Assembly: GCA_963978895.1 (NCBI GenBank)
Contig: OZ022247.1
Coordinates: 19,630,427 to 19,694,426, forward strand
From: Erpobdella octoculata
Taxonomy: Eukaryota; Annelida; Clitellata; Hirudinida; Erpobdellidae
Direction of reading: 5' to 3'
DNA: 64,000 bases
Shown here: in pieces, positions 56,201-64,000 of the stretch
Position numbering within the stretch: position 1 is the first letter of the stretch
Layout: every line of letters starts with the position of its first letter
Notes under the pieces: model-generated
Seen by the model: only the letters and a program-made list of their open reading frames with translations
Told to the model about the DNA's origin: nothing
Database searches by the model: none
Made by a program: the position numbers and the translations under genes

Positions 56201-58007
56201 GACATATTTGAACATACGAGTTTGAGTTTAGAGGCTGCAGTTAAATAATTTTAATGTAATTAAATTTAATTATGACCACGTTTTTGTAAAGAAGTTTTTA
56301 ATTATGAATGCGATTTTTCACGGTTTTCTGCAAAGAACAACCTTTGGTTCTTTGACGAAAAAACTTATAAGACGTGATGATATCGTGGTTGAGATGATTT
56401 GAGTAAAAATATGCATGAGAAAAAATGTTCCTTGACAAAGTTTTATGGACAGAAATGAAATATTTTATCTTTGGATTTTTGTTTTTTTTTTAATTTGAAA
56501 CTGCTATAATAAATTTAAAAAAACTGTTTAATCTGTGTTCTAAAAAACCAATTCAAATTTAAAAAACCACTTGCAAAAAAACTTTGTTTTTTCGGTTCTG
56601 TGGTTTTCGTATAAAATATTTTATAATTGCAATAAATTGCCACGGAAAAAATAAGATGGAATGGATAACAAATACTATTTATCCCGGAAAATTGTGACTT
56701 GAATCTTTTTTTCCGGTCACGCTCTTTTAGATGAATGGCTCCTAGGATCCGGGTTCTCCGGGTTCAATTTCAAGATAAAAAAAATCCACAACATACTAAC
56801 ATTTAATAGAAAGAGAAAAATTAATTATAATTGCGGGTTTTACGGGATAATGGTGTTGTTCTTTAAATTTGAAATATTAATGCACAGGGGCGCGACCAGC
56901 AGAAAATGCTGGGGGGCTCAGTCTCAAACCAGTTAAAGCAATTGTAAAAAAGGTTTACAAATAAATGTAGCACCCCCAGTTTTTAAAAAAAAAAGCCCGG
57001 CCGCAGGCAAAAAAATTCTTTCACTATCGTCAGTCTGCAGTTTTTTTTGGTATCTTTAAAAATTTGTTAAGAATAGAAAATAAAGGCTACAAACTGAAGA
57101 TAGTTAAGAGTCAGTCTCAAACCAGTTAAAACAATTGTACAAAAATAAGTTTATAAATAAATGTAGCACCACTCACCCCCACCCAAAGAAAAAGCTTTTA
57201 TATTTGGAAAAATTGTAGGGCCTTCCGATTTTGCCTCGGGGAGGAGCTTGCTAAAGTTTAAAAAGAAAAATCAGCCCGCCGCAGGCGAAAAAATCTGCTG
57301 ACTATCTTCAGTTTGCAGTCTCTTTTTGGTATCTTTAAGAATTTATTAATGATAGAAAAAAGACTACAAACTGAAGATAGTCTTAAACCAGTTAAAGCAA
57401 TTGTAAAAAAATAATTTTATGAATAAATGTAGCACTTCTAGCCCCCTACCCAAAAATTTGCCGAACCCTCCGATTTGGCCTGGGGGGCTTGCACCCCTCC
57501 CCCTGCCCCCCCCCCCCCTAATTGCGCCCCTGTTAATGCAAACTGCATGGTTTTGAAGTTTTGTATTGCTCTGTTTCGATTGCAATGTATAGTCTAACGT
57601 GTTGTATTGCATTGTACTGTATCGTGTTGTATATTGCAGTGCAGTGTATTATATTGATATATTGTGTTGTATATTGCATTGCACTGTATTATATTGTGTT
57701 GTATTGCATTGTAATCATGTTGTATAAGTTGTATTGATTTGTACTGTATCGTGTTATATTGCTTTGTACTGTATCGATTTGTATTGCATTGTGTTGTGTT
57801 GAATTTCATTGTATTGCATTGTGTTGTGTTGTTTTGTGTTTATGTATTGCATTGTATTGCATTGTGTTGTGTTGTATTGCATTGCACCACATTGAGTAAT
57901 TAAAACTAAAAGCAAATAATACTTACTTCTCTTTCTATCGAAGGATAGAATAGACGAGACATGACAAAGAGACAGAAAACCGCAAGTGAAATAGCGATAC
58001 ATTTCAT
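53217..58007 (-). CDS. METTL24-like methyltransferase-domain gene 2, six exons
   Basis: Coding exons on the minus strand are 57927-58007, 56041-56234, 55015-55143, 54200-54274, 53929-54070 and 53217-53531. They give 311 residues in one frame. Exon 1 (81 bp) encodes a signal anchor (MKCIAISLAVFCLFVMSRLF). Exon 3 has CPFSKRVGNMGDGGWDVC and KPCFVYSFG. Exon 4 has ANDWSFDDQ and VRSFDP. Exon 6 has DYLKLDIEGSEW and GFYKWSTRTNTIAP. It is the same architecture as gene 1 at 32.8 kb, with identical lengths for exons 1, 3, 4 and 5, but the proteins differ at many positions. The role should be a membrane-anchored methyltransferase of the secretory pathway with unknown acceptor. An in-frame ATG at 58025 would add six residues; I chose the inner one because it gives the same 81 bp exon as in both paralogs. 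Confidence 0.85.
54317..54914. mobile_element. Probable hAT-type element in intron 3 of METTL24-like gene 2
   Basis: Left end CAGAGGCGGATTTAACTGG, right end TCTCTATCCGCCCCTG, which are inverted repeats over about 12 bases. A clean 8 bp target duplication could not be confirmed. The interior is noncoding. Confidence 0.5.
55435..55530 (-). mobile_element. tRNA-derived SINE, family 1
   Basis: On the minus strand GTATTCTGAAATGTTGGTGG, then GTCTGAGTCCC (B-box-like) and CACCAGAGTC, parallel to the copy at 13185-13300. It lies in intron 2 of METTL24-like gene 2. Confidence 0.4.
56885..57532. mobile_element. hAT-type element, 648 bp, with 8 bp target duplication
   Basis: Ends are CAGGGGCGCGACC and the complement of CAGGGGCGCAATT. 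The flanks TTAATGCA (56877-56884) and TTAATGCA (57533-57540) are an exact 8 bp duplication. Inside, a block with CTCAAACCAGTTAAA and AATAAATGTAGCACC occurs three times (near 56920, 57115 and 57380), together with an inverted ACTATCTTCAGT / ACTGAAGATAGT pair. It is noncoding and lies in intron 1 of METTL24-like gene 2. Confidence 0.85.
57590..57892. repeat. Degenerate pentanucleotide repeat (TTGYR)n
   Basis: Runs of TTGTA, TTGCA and TTGTG units for about 300 bp, close to exon 1 of METTL24-like gene 2. Frames through it are artefacts. Confidence 0.85.
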
Positions 58008-58530
58008 ACCAACACACCAAGACATTCCTGATGAAATTTACTCATACGAATGAAATACATCCACACAAATTTTTGCAAAAGTTTTTGTGTGTTTGCAAAA
58101 TTAACAATACGCATTGACACCGAAAAATGTTTAAAAAAATCTTCGAAATTAATTTTAGCATTAATTCTTGAACTCTCAAAACATTGAACTGGCTTGCAAA
58201 CACAGGCCACCCATTTTAAGAATTATTATGCTAGCTTATATATTACTCAAATGTTATTGGTACCTCGTTACGTTCTTTAGTATTATTTCTAAAAATATCT
58301 CTATGGCTTATCAATGAGGGGCACTGCAGTGATTGAAGAAAATCGACTCAAAGACTTTACTTATTATGAAATACAATTAGTAGTGAAAATTTTATGATTA
58401 AAAAAAAACTCTCATACAGTTTGGATGATTTTTTGAGAGCATATGATCATTCCAAGAACTTGTAGGTGTCATCAACATTCACATATAGAGTGACTTATAC
58501 ATAGATGTTTTAATAAAATGCGCACAACAT
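58008..58530. other. 5' flank of METTL24-like gene 2, no gene seen
   Basis: No clear TATA box. The next feature upstream is the (TATG)n array. Confidence 0.35.
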
Positions 58531-58531
58531 T

Positions 58532-58876
58532 TATGTATGTATGTGTATGTATGTATGTATGTATGTATGTATGTATGTATGTATGTATGTATGTATGTAT
58601 GTATGTATGTATGTATGTATGTATGTGTGTGTGTATGTATGTATGTATGTATGTATGTATGTATGTATGTATGTATGTATGTATGTATGTATGTATGTAT
58701 GTATGTATGTATGTATGTATGTATGTATGTATGTATGTATGTATGTATGTATGTATGTATGTATGTATGTATGTATGTATGTATGTATGTATGTATGTAT
58801 GTATGCATGCATGTATGTATGTATGTATGTACGCGCGCGTGTGTGTATGTGTGTGTGTTTGTATGTGGGTGTATGT
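58532..58876. repeat. (TATG)n microsatellite
   Basis: Over 70 TATG units with short TGTG and CGCG interruptions. It ends exactly where the second copy of the segmental duplication begins. Confidence 0.95.
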
Positions 58877-60291
58877 GTGTGTGCTTTTACGATTCTAACA
58901 AGATAAAATGTCAAGATTGCTCCAGATTGAAGTTTGATGAAATGAAACAAGTTCTTGATATTTCAATCAAAAGCACAGGTTTTGCGTCAGAAAATCAATT
59001 AAATGCCATCACAAAATTAACAAATTGGTAACATTTACTTGCTTGCCTCTGCATTGCCACGCTGTTCTAGAAAAAACCTATATAAAGAAGTCCCAGAAAC
59101 CAGATAATATCAACTTTCTTAGCGAAGATCTTCTCTGACTTCAAGGTACGAACAAATTTTTGCGCTCTTATTTTTTTATTATTGTTTTTTGGGTTAAAGA
59201 GTAAATTGTGTTTTGGCACAAGCAAAGAAAACGTCTTATTTGAATATCTTGAAAACAGGACTTTAAAGCTGGCTAATTTGAAACTTTTTTCAGCTTCAGT
59301 TTTGGTTTTAAAGTAGAGCCTGCTGCAGCTGGAGCATGAAACAATAAATTAGCGAACACGTTTTTAGTATATTTCAAGGATAATCCTGAGCATTCCTGAA
59401 ATGTACTTCGCACCAAATTGTTTAGAAAACACTTTTAAGTTAAAAATGTTGTGGATGTATTGAAGTACAAACGCCATTCTAATTTCATGGCTAAATTTGA
59501 ATAATGAACAGTAAATCCAATTAGATTTTTAAAGCATAATAAAAGTTTAACATGTTATAATAAATCTCTCAGCTTTAAGGAAATGATATCATTCAGATCC
59601 TGCTAAACTCTGTGGTTGGTAAAGTTAGTAGAAAAAATTAAATTAGCAAAGTTGCAACAAATCCAAGAAAAATGCAAGATTCCTACATCGCTTTAATAGA
59701 TTATCCAAAAAAAGTATTTGTATGTGTTATAACAATTTTATTTCAGATTTTATATAGTTTCAGTCTTGTCCTAGTGGTGGGGTATTCTCCTACATGAATT
59801 TAATCAATCTTTAATTAAATTTTAATTTGAATTATTGAGCTGTGTTTTACGATAAAATCATCCTTTCTGAGAAATCGTTGATTCACCACTGTTAACAAAA
59901 CGTACATACATGACCCATAGAATTACTTTATTTTTAATAATACAAAACTAATATCTTAACAATTATATTATTTATTTAGCTCCAAAGAATTATGAAGCTG
60001 TTCCTTCTTACTCTATTGTGTTGGTCCTATATTTGAAAATACATTTTCTTTTAATTTTAAATTAAATACATAAAAGGAAACATAATTTTTTCAATTAATA
60101 AAAACAGGAATATAAAACATACAAATTGTTTGTAACTGGCTTTCAATTTTATAGCGTTTATTTATTTATTTTTGTAGGTGCAATTGCTCTTGCCGCATCA
60201 CAAGGTTTAACATTTTTAATAATTTATTTATGGCATTTTTAAATTATTATAAAATAATATATTATATATTAAAACAATTTCTATTGATTTT
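58877..60291 (+). repeat. Segmental duplication, copy 2
   Basis: Counterpart of 48503-50317. Left edge at the (TATG)n array, right edge at the copia insertion. The divergence looks moderate, with most of the promoter and exon blocks identical. Confidence 0.85.
59079..60204 (+). pseudogene. Second copy of the Tyr/Pro-rich gene, cut before its main exon
   Basis: TATA box TATATAAAG at 59079-59087, exon 1 ending TTCAAG at 59145, exon 2 59980-60019 (ATG at 59992, MKLFLLTLL) and exon 3 60178-60204 are all present with intact splice sites. The last base of exon 2 is T instead of G, giving Cys instead of Gly at the junction. About 88 bp into the next intron, at 60292, the copia element starts, so the main exon is not in place. 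It could lie beyond the right edge, behind the element. As seen, only the signal peptide can be encoded. Confidence 0.8.
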
Positions 60292-60475
60292 TGTTGAGAT
60301 TTTTATTAAGAAAAAATAAATAAATAAAACACAATAGGTTATGGGCTCAGTCAGCTACTAACTGTGTAACTCGAATTTATTAAAAGTTTACGATCGAAAT
60401 TTTTCGTAATTTAGAGCAGCGAAGTAATCACGTTTTTTTTTGAATCGCTGACACCTGTTGACAGTTGTTTGAATA

Positions 60476-60724
60476 ATGGATTTCACGAGAATTCAAATCA
60501 AGCCGCTGGAAGGCAAGTCAAATTGGTTGAACTGGAAAGGTAGAGCTTCGATCCTACTGCGCGGCACACCAGATGTCATGGACGTTGTAGAAGGGAAACT
60601 TAAAAAACCAGACGAACCGAGGGATGATTCAACAGAAGCCGAGGTAACTGCATATCAAACCGCCTACAGCAAGTTTTTGAAAGCTTACTGCAGTGCAATG
60701 GTGATTCTATCAACCAAAAATTAG
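60476..60724 (+). pseudogene. copia gag N-terminus
   Basis: MDFTRIQIKPLEGKSNWLNW is the typical copia gag start (LEGKSNWLNWK). The 82-residue frame ends at 60724, after which the next readable sequence is already the segment before integrase. The rest of gag, the zinc knuckle and the protease have been deleted, joining the two frames out of phase. Confidence 0.85.
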
Positions 60725-62211
60725 ACGGGCCGAGCGAGGTTCTTGTTGGTGATCGAGAAAGAAATGGTGGTTTGTTCAGGCTGATTGCAGATACAGTTGT
60801 ACCATCTAAGTTACAAGAAGCAAATATTGTAAAGGACGACAATTTGATTCAGTTGTATCACGAAAGGCTTGCTCATCAAAACAAAAGACATGTGAAGTCA
60901 ATTTTAAAACAAGAATTCAACATAGATGTCAGTCTTGATGGTGAAGTTTGTGAGGGATGCGTCTTCGGAAAAGCACATCGCCTGAAGTTTGGAACCAGAG
61001 TTCGAGCAACAAAACCAGGCGAAAGAATACTCACTGATGTTTGTGGTCCATTTTGTAATTCATTCTCAAATTATCGCTATTTTGTCCTGTTTAAAGATGA
61101 CTACAGTGGCTTCCGTTTTGTCTACTTCATGAAAGAAAAGTCTGAAGTGTCAGAGAAATTGACGTGGATGCTCGCTGAGTGCCAAACAGCTGGACATACA
61201 GTGATGGAGTTGTTGAGTGACAATGGTGGTGAATTTGACAATGCTGATGTGAAGAAAATTTTGCACAAGCATGGTGTCCGACAACGTCTGATAATGCCAT
61301 ACACACCTCAACAAAATGGATGCAGCGAACGAGAGAATCGCACCTTAGTAGAAGCCGCCAGGGCCATGAGATTAGCTCATGCAGAATTACCTCAAGCTTT
61401 ATGGGCGCAATTGATTCAGACAGCTGGGTACATCTTGAATCGAACTGCGCCTACGTGTGTTAGAGGAAAATCACCATATGAACTGTGGTACAATAGAAAA
61501 CCGAAAATCACTCATTTGCGAATTATTGGTTGTACTGCATATGTTCATGTTCCTGATCAACGAAGAAAAAAGATGGACACTAAAGCTGAGAAGGGTATAT
61601 TAGTTGGCTATAAAGGCGATGATGGCTATAGAGTTTTTCTCCAGCCAGGAAATAGAACAGTTCGTTCAAGAGATGTTGTTTTTGATGAGAAAATTCTAAC
61701 AACAACAGTTCAAAATTGGCCATTAAAATCTGATCAAGATGAGTCTGATGCTGATGACGATCAGATAACTGAAAACAGTGGAGCTGTGACTGAGGAAATA
61801 CCTACCATTGATGATGAACTGACACAGGGTGGTGCACCTGCTCCAGGCATACAGTTGCGTGACCGTGAATGCATCAAGAGGCCTGCTCGTTTTGATGACT
61901 ATGTGATGATAGCAGCAGAAGTGTTCAGTTCTTCAGAACCTACAAGCTTTGAGGAGGCAGTTCAAAGTGATCAGAAGAATGAATGGTTGAAGGCCATGAA
62001 CAGTGAAATGCAGTCATTAAAAGAAAATCAAACATGGGACTTGGTGTATTCTCCAAAAGATCGTAAGATAATACCATGCAAATGGGTCTACAAGATAAAG
62101 AACAATCCAGATGGTTCTGTCGAACGTTTTAAAGCCAGGCTTGTTGTAAAAGGTTTCTCTCAAAAAAAGGGCATTGACTATGAAAACATTGTTGAGTGTT
62201 GCTGCAAGTGA
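60724..62211 (+). CDS. copia integrase and start of reverse transcriptase
   Basis: The frame is open from about 60724. It has the pre-integrase zinc motif (YHERLAHQNKRH, then CEGCVFGKAH), the integrase core with TDVCGPF, LLSDNGGEF and QNGCSERENRTL (the D, D and E residues), and a GKSPYELWYNRKP C-terminal part. The reverse transcriptase begins at WLKAMNSEMQSL, KWVYKIKNNPDGSVERFKAR and GIDYENI. It ends at 62211 because about 40 bp of the FSPVV region are missing, which shifts the frame. Integrase would insert the cDNA into the genome. Confidence 0.9.
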   Translation, partial: DGPSEVLVGDRERNGGLFRLIADTVVPSKLQEANIVKDDNLIQLYHERLAHQNKRHVKSILKQEFNIDVSLDGEVCEGCVFGKAHRLKFGTRVRATKPGERILTDVCGPFCNSFSNYRYFVLFKDDYSGFRFVYFMKEKSEVSEKLTWMLAECQTAGHTVMELLSDNGGEFDNADVKKILHKHGVRQRLIMPYTPQQNGCSERENRTLVEAARAMRLAHAELPQALWAQLIQTAGYILNRTAPTCVRGKSPYELWYNRKPKITHLRIIGCTAYVHVPDQRRKKMDTKAEKGILVGYKGDDGYRVFLQPGNRTVRSRDVVFDEKILTTTVQNWPLKSDQDESDADDDQITENSGAVTEEIPTIDDELTQGGAPAPGIQLRDRECIKRPARFDDYVMIAAEVFSSSEPTSFEEAVQSDQKNEWLKAMNSEMQSLKENQTWDLVYSPKDRKIIPCKWVYKIKNNPDGSVERFKARLVVKGFSQKKGIDYENIVECCCK

Positions 62212-63066
62212 GAAAATGTCACTCATGCAGTTTGATGTATCCACTGCATTTTTGTACAGCAAATTAGATGAAGAAATTTATATGGAGCAACCAGAAGGTT
62301 TCAAAGATGATTCAGGAAGAGTTTGCAAGCTCAAACGTGGTCTCTATGGGCTTAAACAAGCGCCAAGATGTTGGAATAAACGTTTTGCTGAATTCCAGAT
62401 CCACCGAGGCTTCAAACAAAACGATGCAGATCCATGTTTGTTCATCCGAAAGCAAGGAGCAAGGAAACTCATGCTTGCACTGTATGTGGATGATGGGCTG
62501 GTTGCAGGTACGGACGGGAGAGAGTTGCAGGAGTTTGAGGAAGAACTGAAGTCAGAGTTCAAGATAACAGCAAAACCTGCATCGTATTTCCTTGGATTAG
62601 AGATAAATAAAGATAAAGAAGGAAATGTTAAAGTCAGTCAGTCATCTTACACTAGGAAGATCCTTGAAAAGTTTGGAATGAGTCAATGTCGACCCTGTTC
62701 AACTCCTATTACAAAATCTGAGAAGGATTTAAGTGGAAATGAAGCTGAAACTGAAGATGTGAAATTTCCTTACAGATCGGCGGTAGGTGCATTGATGTAC
62801 TTGATGACGGGAACAAGACCAGACATAGCCTATGCAGTTGGTGTAGCATCCAGAAGTTTGGAAAATCCCAGCAAGTCAAATGTAGTTCAGGTTAAACAAA
62901 TCTTCCGTTATTTGCAAGGTACAGTAGTTGATATTGGTATCATTTATAAATCTGGACAGAGCAATGCATTGACAGCCTACAGTGATGCTGATCATGGAGG
63001 AGACAAGACAAGTGGAAGATCAACATCAGGAGTTTTATGCATGTTTGCCGGAGGAGTGGTCAGTTG
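62174..63066 (+). CDS. copia reverse transcriptase and RNase H, first part
   Basis: Continues the polymerase in a second frame: LMQFDVSTAFLYSKLDEEIY, QPEGFKD, KLKRGLYGLKQAPRCW, LALYVDDGLVAGT with YVDD at about 62483, YFLGLEI and RPDIAYAVGVASR. RNase H starts with AYSDADHGGDKTSGRSTSG and is interrupted at 63067 by the hAT element. Beyond it, the coding sequence resumes at 63653. Frames past 63067 belong to the insertion. Confidence 0.88.
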
Positions 63067-63652
63067 TAGAGGTGTGCACGGTAGTGGGGACAGCGGGAAT
63101 ACCGCGGATTTTGCGGTAATTCCGCGGAAATGGGGACGAATGATGTGGGGATACCGCGGTAATGGGGATGACGTTGCGGGGTTACCGCGGGGATGGAAAC
63201 AGACGTTGCGGGAATACCGCAACGTTTGGGGACGAGTTTTTGCGGTAAATGACTAAAATCCAATTAAATCCTAAGTGAAAATCGCGCGATGGTACGATGG
63301 TTTAAGCACTCATATCGACTTTTATTTATTCATGGACTTAAATAAATAAATTAATTGTATTGAGTCATATTACGGTGTAATTATAATTCTATATATCAAC
63401 ACTTAAGTTATAGTTGGGTTGAAATAATGTACTGAAAAATACAGGATGTACAGAATTGATTAAAAAATGGAATAAAAAGTGCGGGGATGGATGGGGATGG
63501 GGATGAAAAACTGAAAGACTGCGGAGATGGTTGGGGATGGGAATGAAACACTGCGGGGATGGTTGGGGATGGGGATGATACTGGCGGGGATGGATCGGGA
63601 TGACACTCACGGGATGGCTGGGGACGAAAAGTCGTCCCCGCGCACACCTCTA
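63067..63652. mobile_element. hAT-type element, 586 bp, in copia RNase H, with 8 bp target duplication
   Basis: Ends are TAGAGGTGTGCACGG and the complement of TAGAGGTGTGCGCGG (14 of 15 match). The flanks GTCAGTTG at 63059-63066 and at 63653-63660 are an exact 8 bp duplication. The interior is GC-rich with short repeats (CCGCGG blocks near 63100-63190 and GGGGATGGTTGGGGATGG near 63480-63600) and no transposase, so it is non-autonomous. Confidence 0.93.
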
Positions 63653-64000
63653 GTCAGTTGGTCTAGTCAGCGTCAAGCCTCAGTCGCCATTTCCACTACT
63701 GAAGCAGAGATTGTTGCAGCAAGTGAAGCAACTCGTGAAGTAGTATGGCTCAAACGATTATTGAACGACATTGTTGAACTAAAGGGAGAAACCAGAAATT
63801 TTAGTTGACAATGAAGCAGCAATTCGTTTAGCACATAATCCAGAACTACACAGACGAACAAAGCACATACTTATCAGGCATTTCTTCGTCAGAGAAAAAG
63901 TCTCAGAAGGAGAAGTTTCATTGGAGCGCGTCACGACAGAACTCCAAGTTGCCGATGCCTTAACAAAACCGTTGTTGGGACCAAGACTGAAACAGTTATT
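63653..64000 (+). CDS. copia RNase H, last part, partial at the right edge
   Basis: Resumes with VSWSSQRQASVAISTTEAEI after the hAT insertion. One frameshift lies near 63790; beyond it another frame reads ILVDNEAAIRLAHNPE and HRRTKHILIRHF, then ADALTKPL at the window edge. These are the standard final blocks of copia RNase H. Confidence 0.85.

Larger units (their letters stand above)
60292..64000 (+). mobile_element. Ty1/copia LTR retrotransposon, internally deleted, cut by the right edge
   Basis: The element starts TGTTGAG at 60292. After about 45 bp comes GGTTATGGGCTCAG (about 60337), which looks like a primer binding site, so the 5' LTR seems very short or deleted. Gag starts at 60476. 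The order gag, integrase, reverse transcriptase, RNase H is that of copia. Gag end and protease are missing, a second deletion lies in the reverse transcriptase near 62190, and a hAT element sits in RNase H. The right end and 3' LTR are outside the window. Confidence 0.88.

Overview
The window is AT-rich animal DNA, probably from an invertebrate. It has spliced genes with GT/AG introns, long (TA)n and (TATG)n microsatellites, and a dense, layered load of transposable elements: L2-like, CR1-like and R2-like LINEs, Ty1/copia, an LTR remnant, hAT, piggyBac, Helitron-like elements and tRNA-derived SINEs. The species cannot be fixed from the sequence. BPI/LBP-like, otopetrin-like and METTL24-like genes beside copia and L2 elements would fit a cnidarian, a mollusc or another lophotrochozoan.

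Layout. 1-3.9 kb: an L2-like LINE cut by the left edge, two acidic low-complexity ORFs ending in a probable LTR, and a LINE fragment. 4.6-13.6 kb: a partial METTL24-like gene on the minus strand, whose 8.3 kb intron 1 holds a piggyBac remnant, an intact two-ORF LINE and a Helitron-like element. 14-15.8 kb: SINEs and Helitron ends. 16.8-18.6 kb: a single-exon otopetrin-like proton channel gene (minus). 20-26 kb: a hAT MITE, then an R2-like LINE with a C-terminal endonuclease, flanked on both sides by (TATG)n. 26.5 kb: a small intronless NEDD8-like ORF. 27-32.5 kb: microsatellites, Helitron-like elements and hAT MITEs.

32.8-58.0 kb is the most gene-rich part. It holds a complete six-exon METTL24-like gene (plus, 32.8-43.6 kb, introns swollen by LINEs, a tandem foldback repeat and a Helitron), a BPI/LBP-like gene (minus, 45.1-46.8 kb, with two apparent lesions in its last part), a small secreted Tyr/Pro-rich protein gene with a clear TATA box (plus, 49.2-50.7 kb), and a second complete METTL24-like gene (minus, 53.2-58.0 kb). 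At 58.9-60.3 kb the promoter, first exons and introns of the Tyr/Pro-rich gene are repeated. That copy loses its main exon where a copia element (60.3 kb to the right edge) has landed. The copia element carries its own 586 bp hAT insertion with a perfect 8 bp target duplication.

The three METTL24-like genes share exon lengths almost exactly (81, about 180-194, 129, 75, 142, 309-315 bp) and intron phases, so they are local paralogs. No operon or bacterial feature is present. Gene models were made by hand from open frames, splice-site phase and paralog comparison, so ends of untranslated exons are not known.
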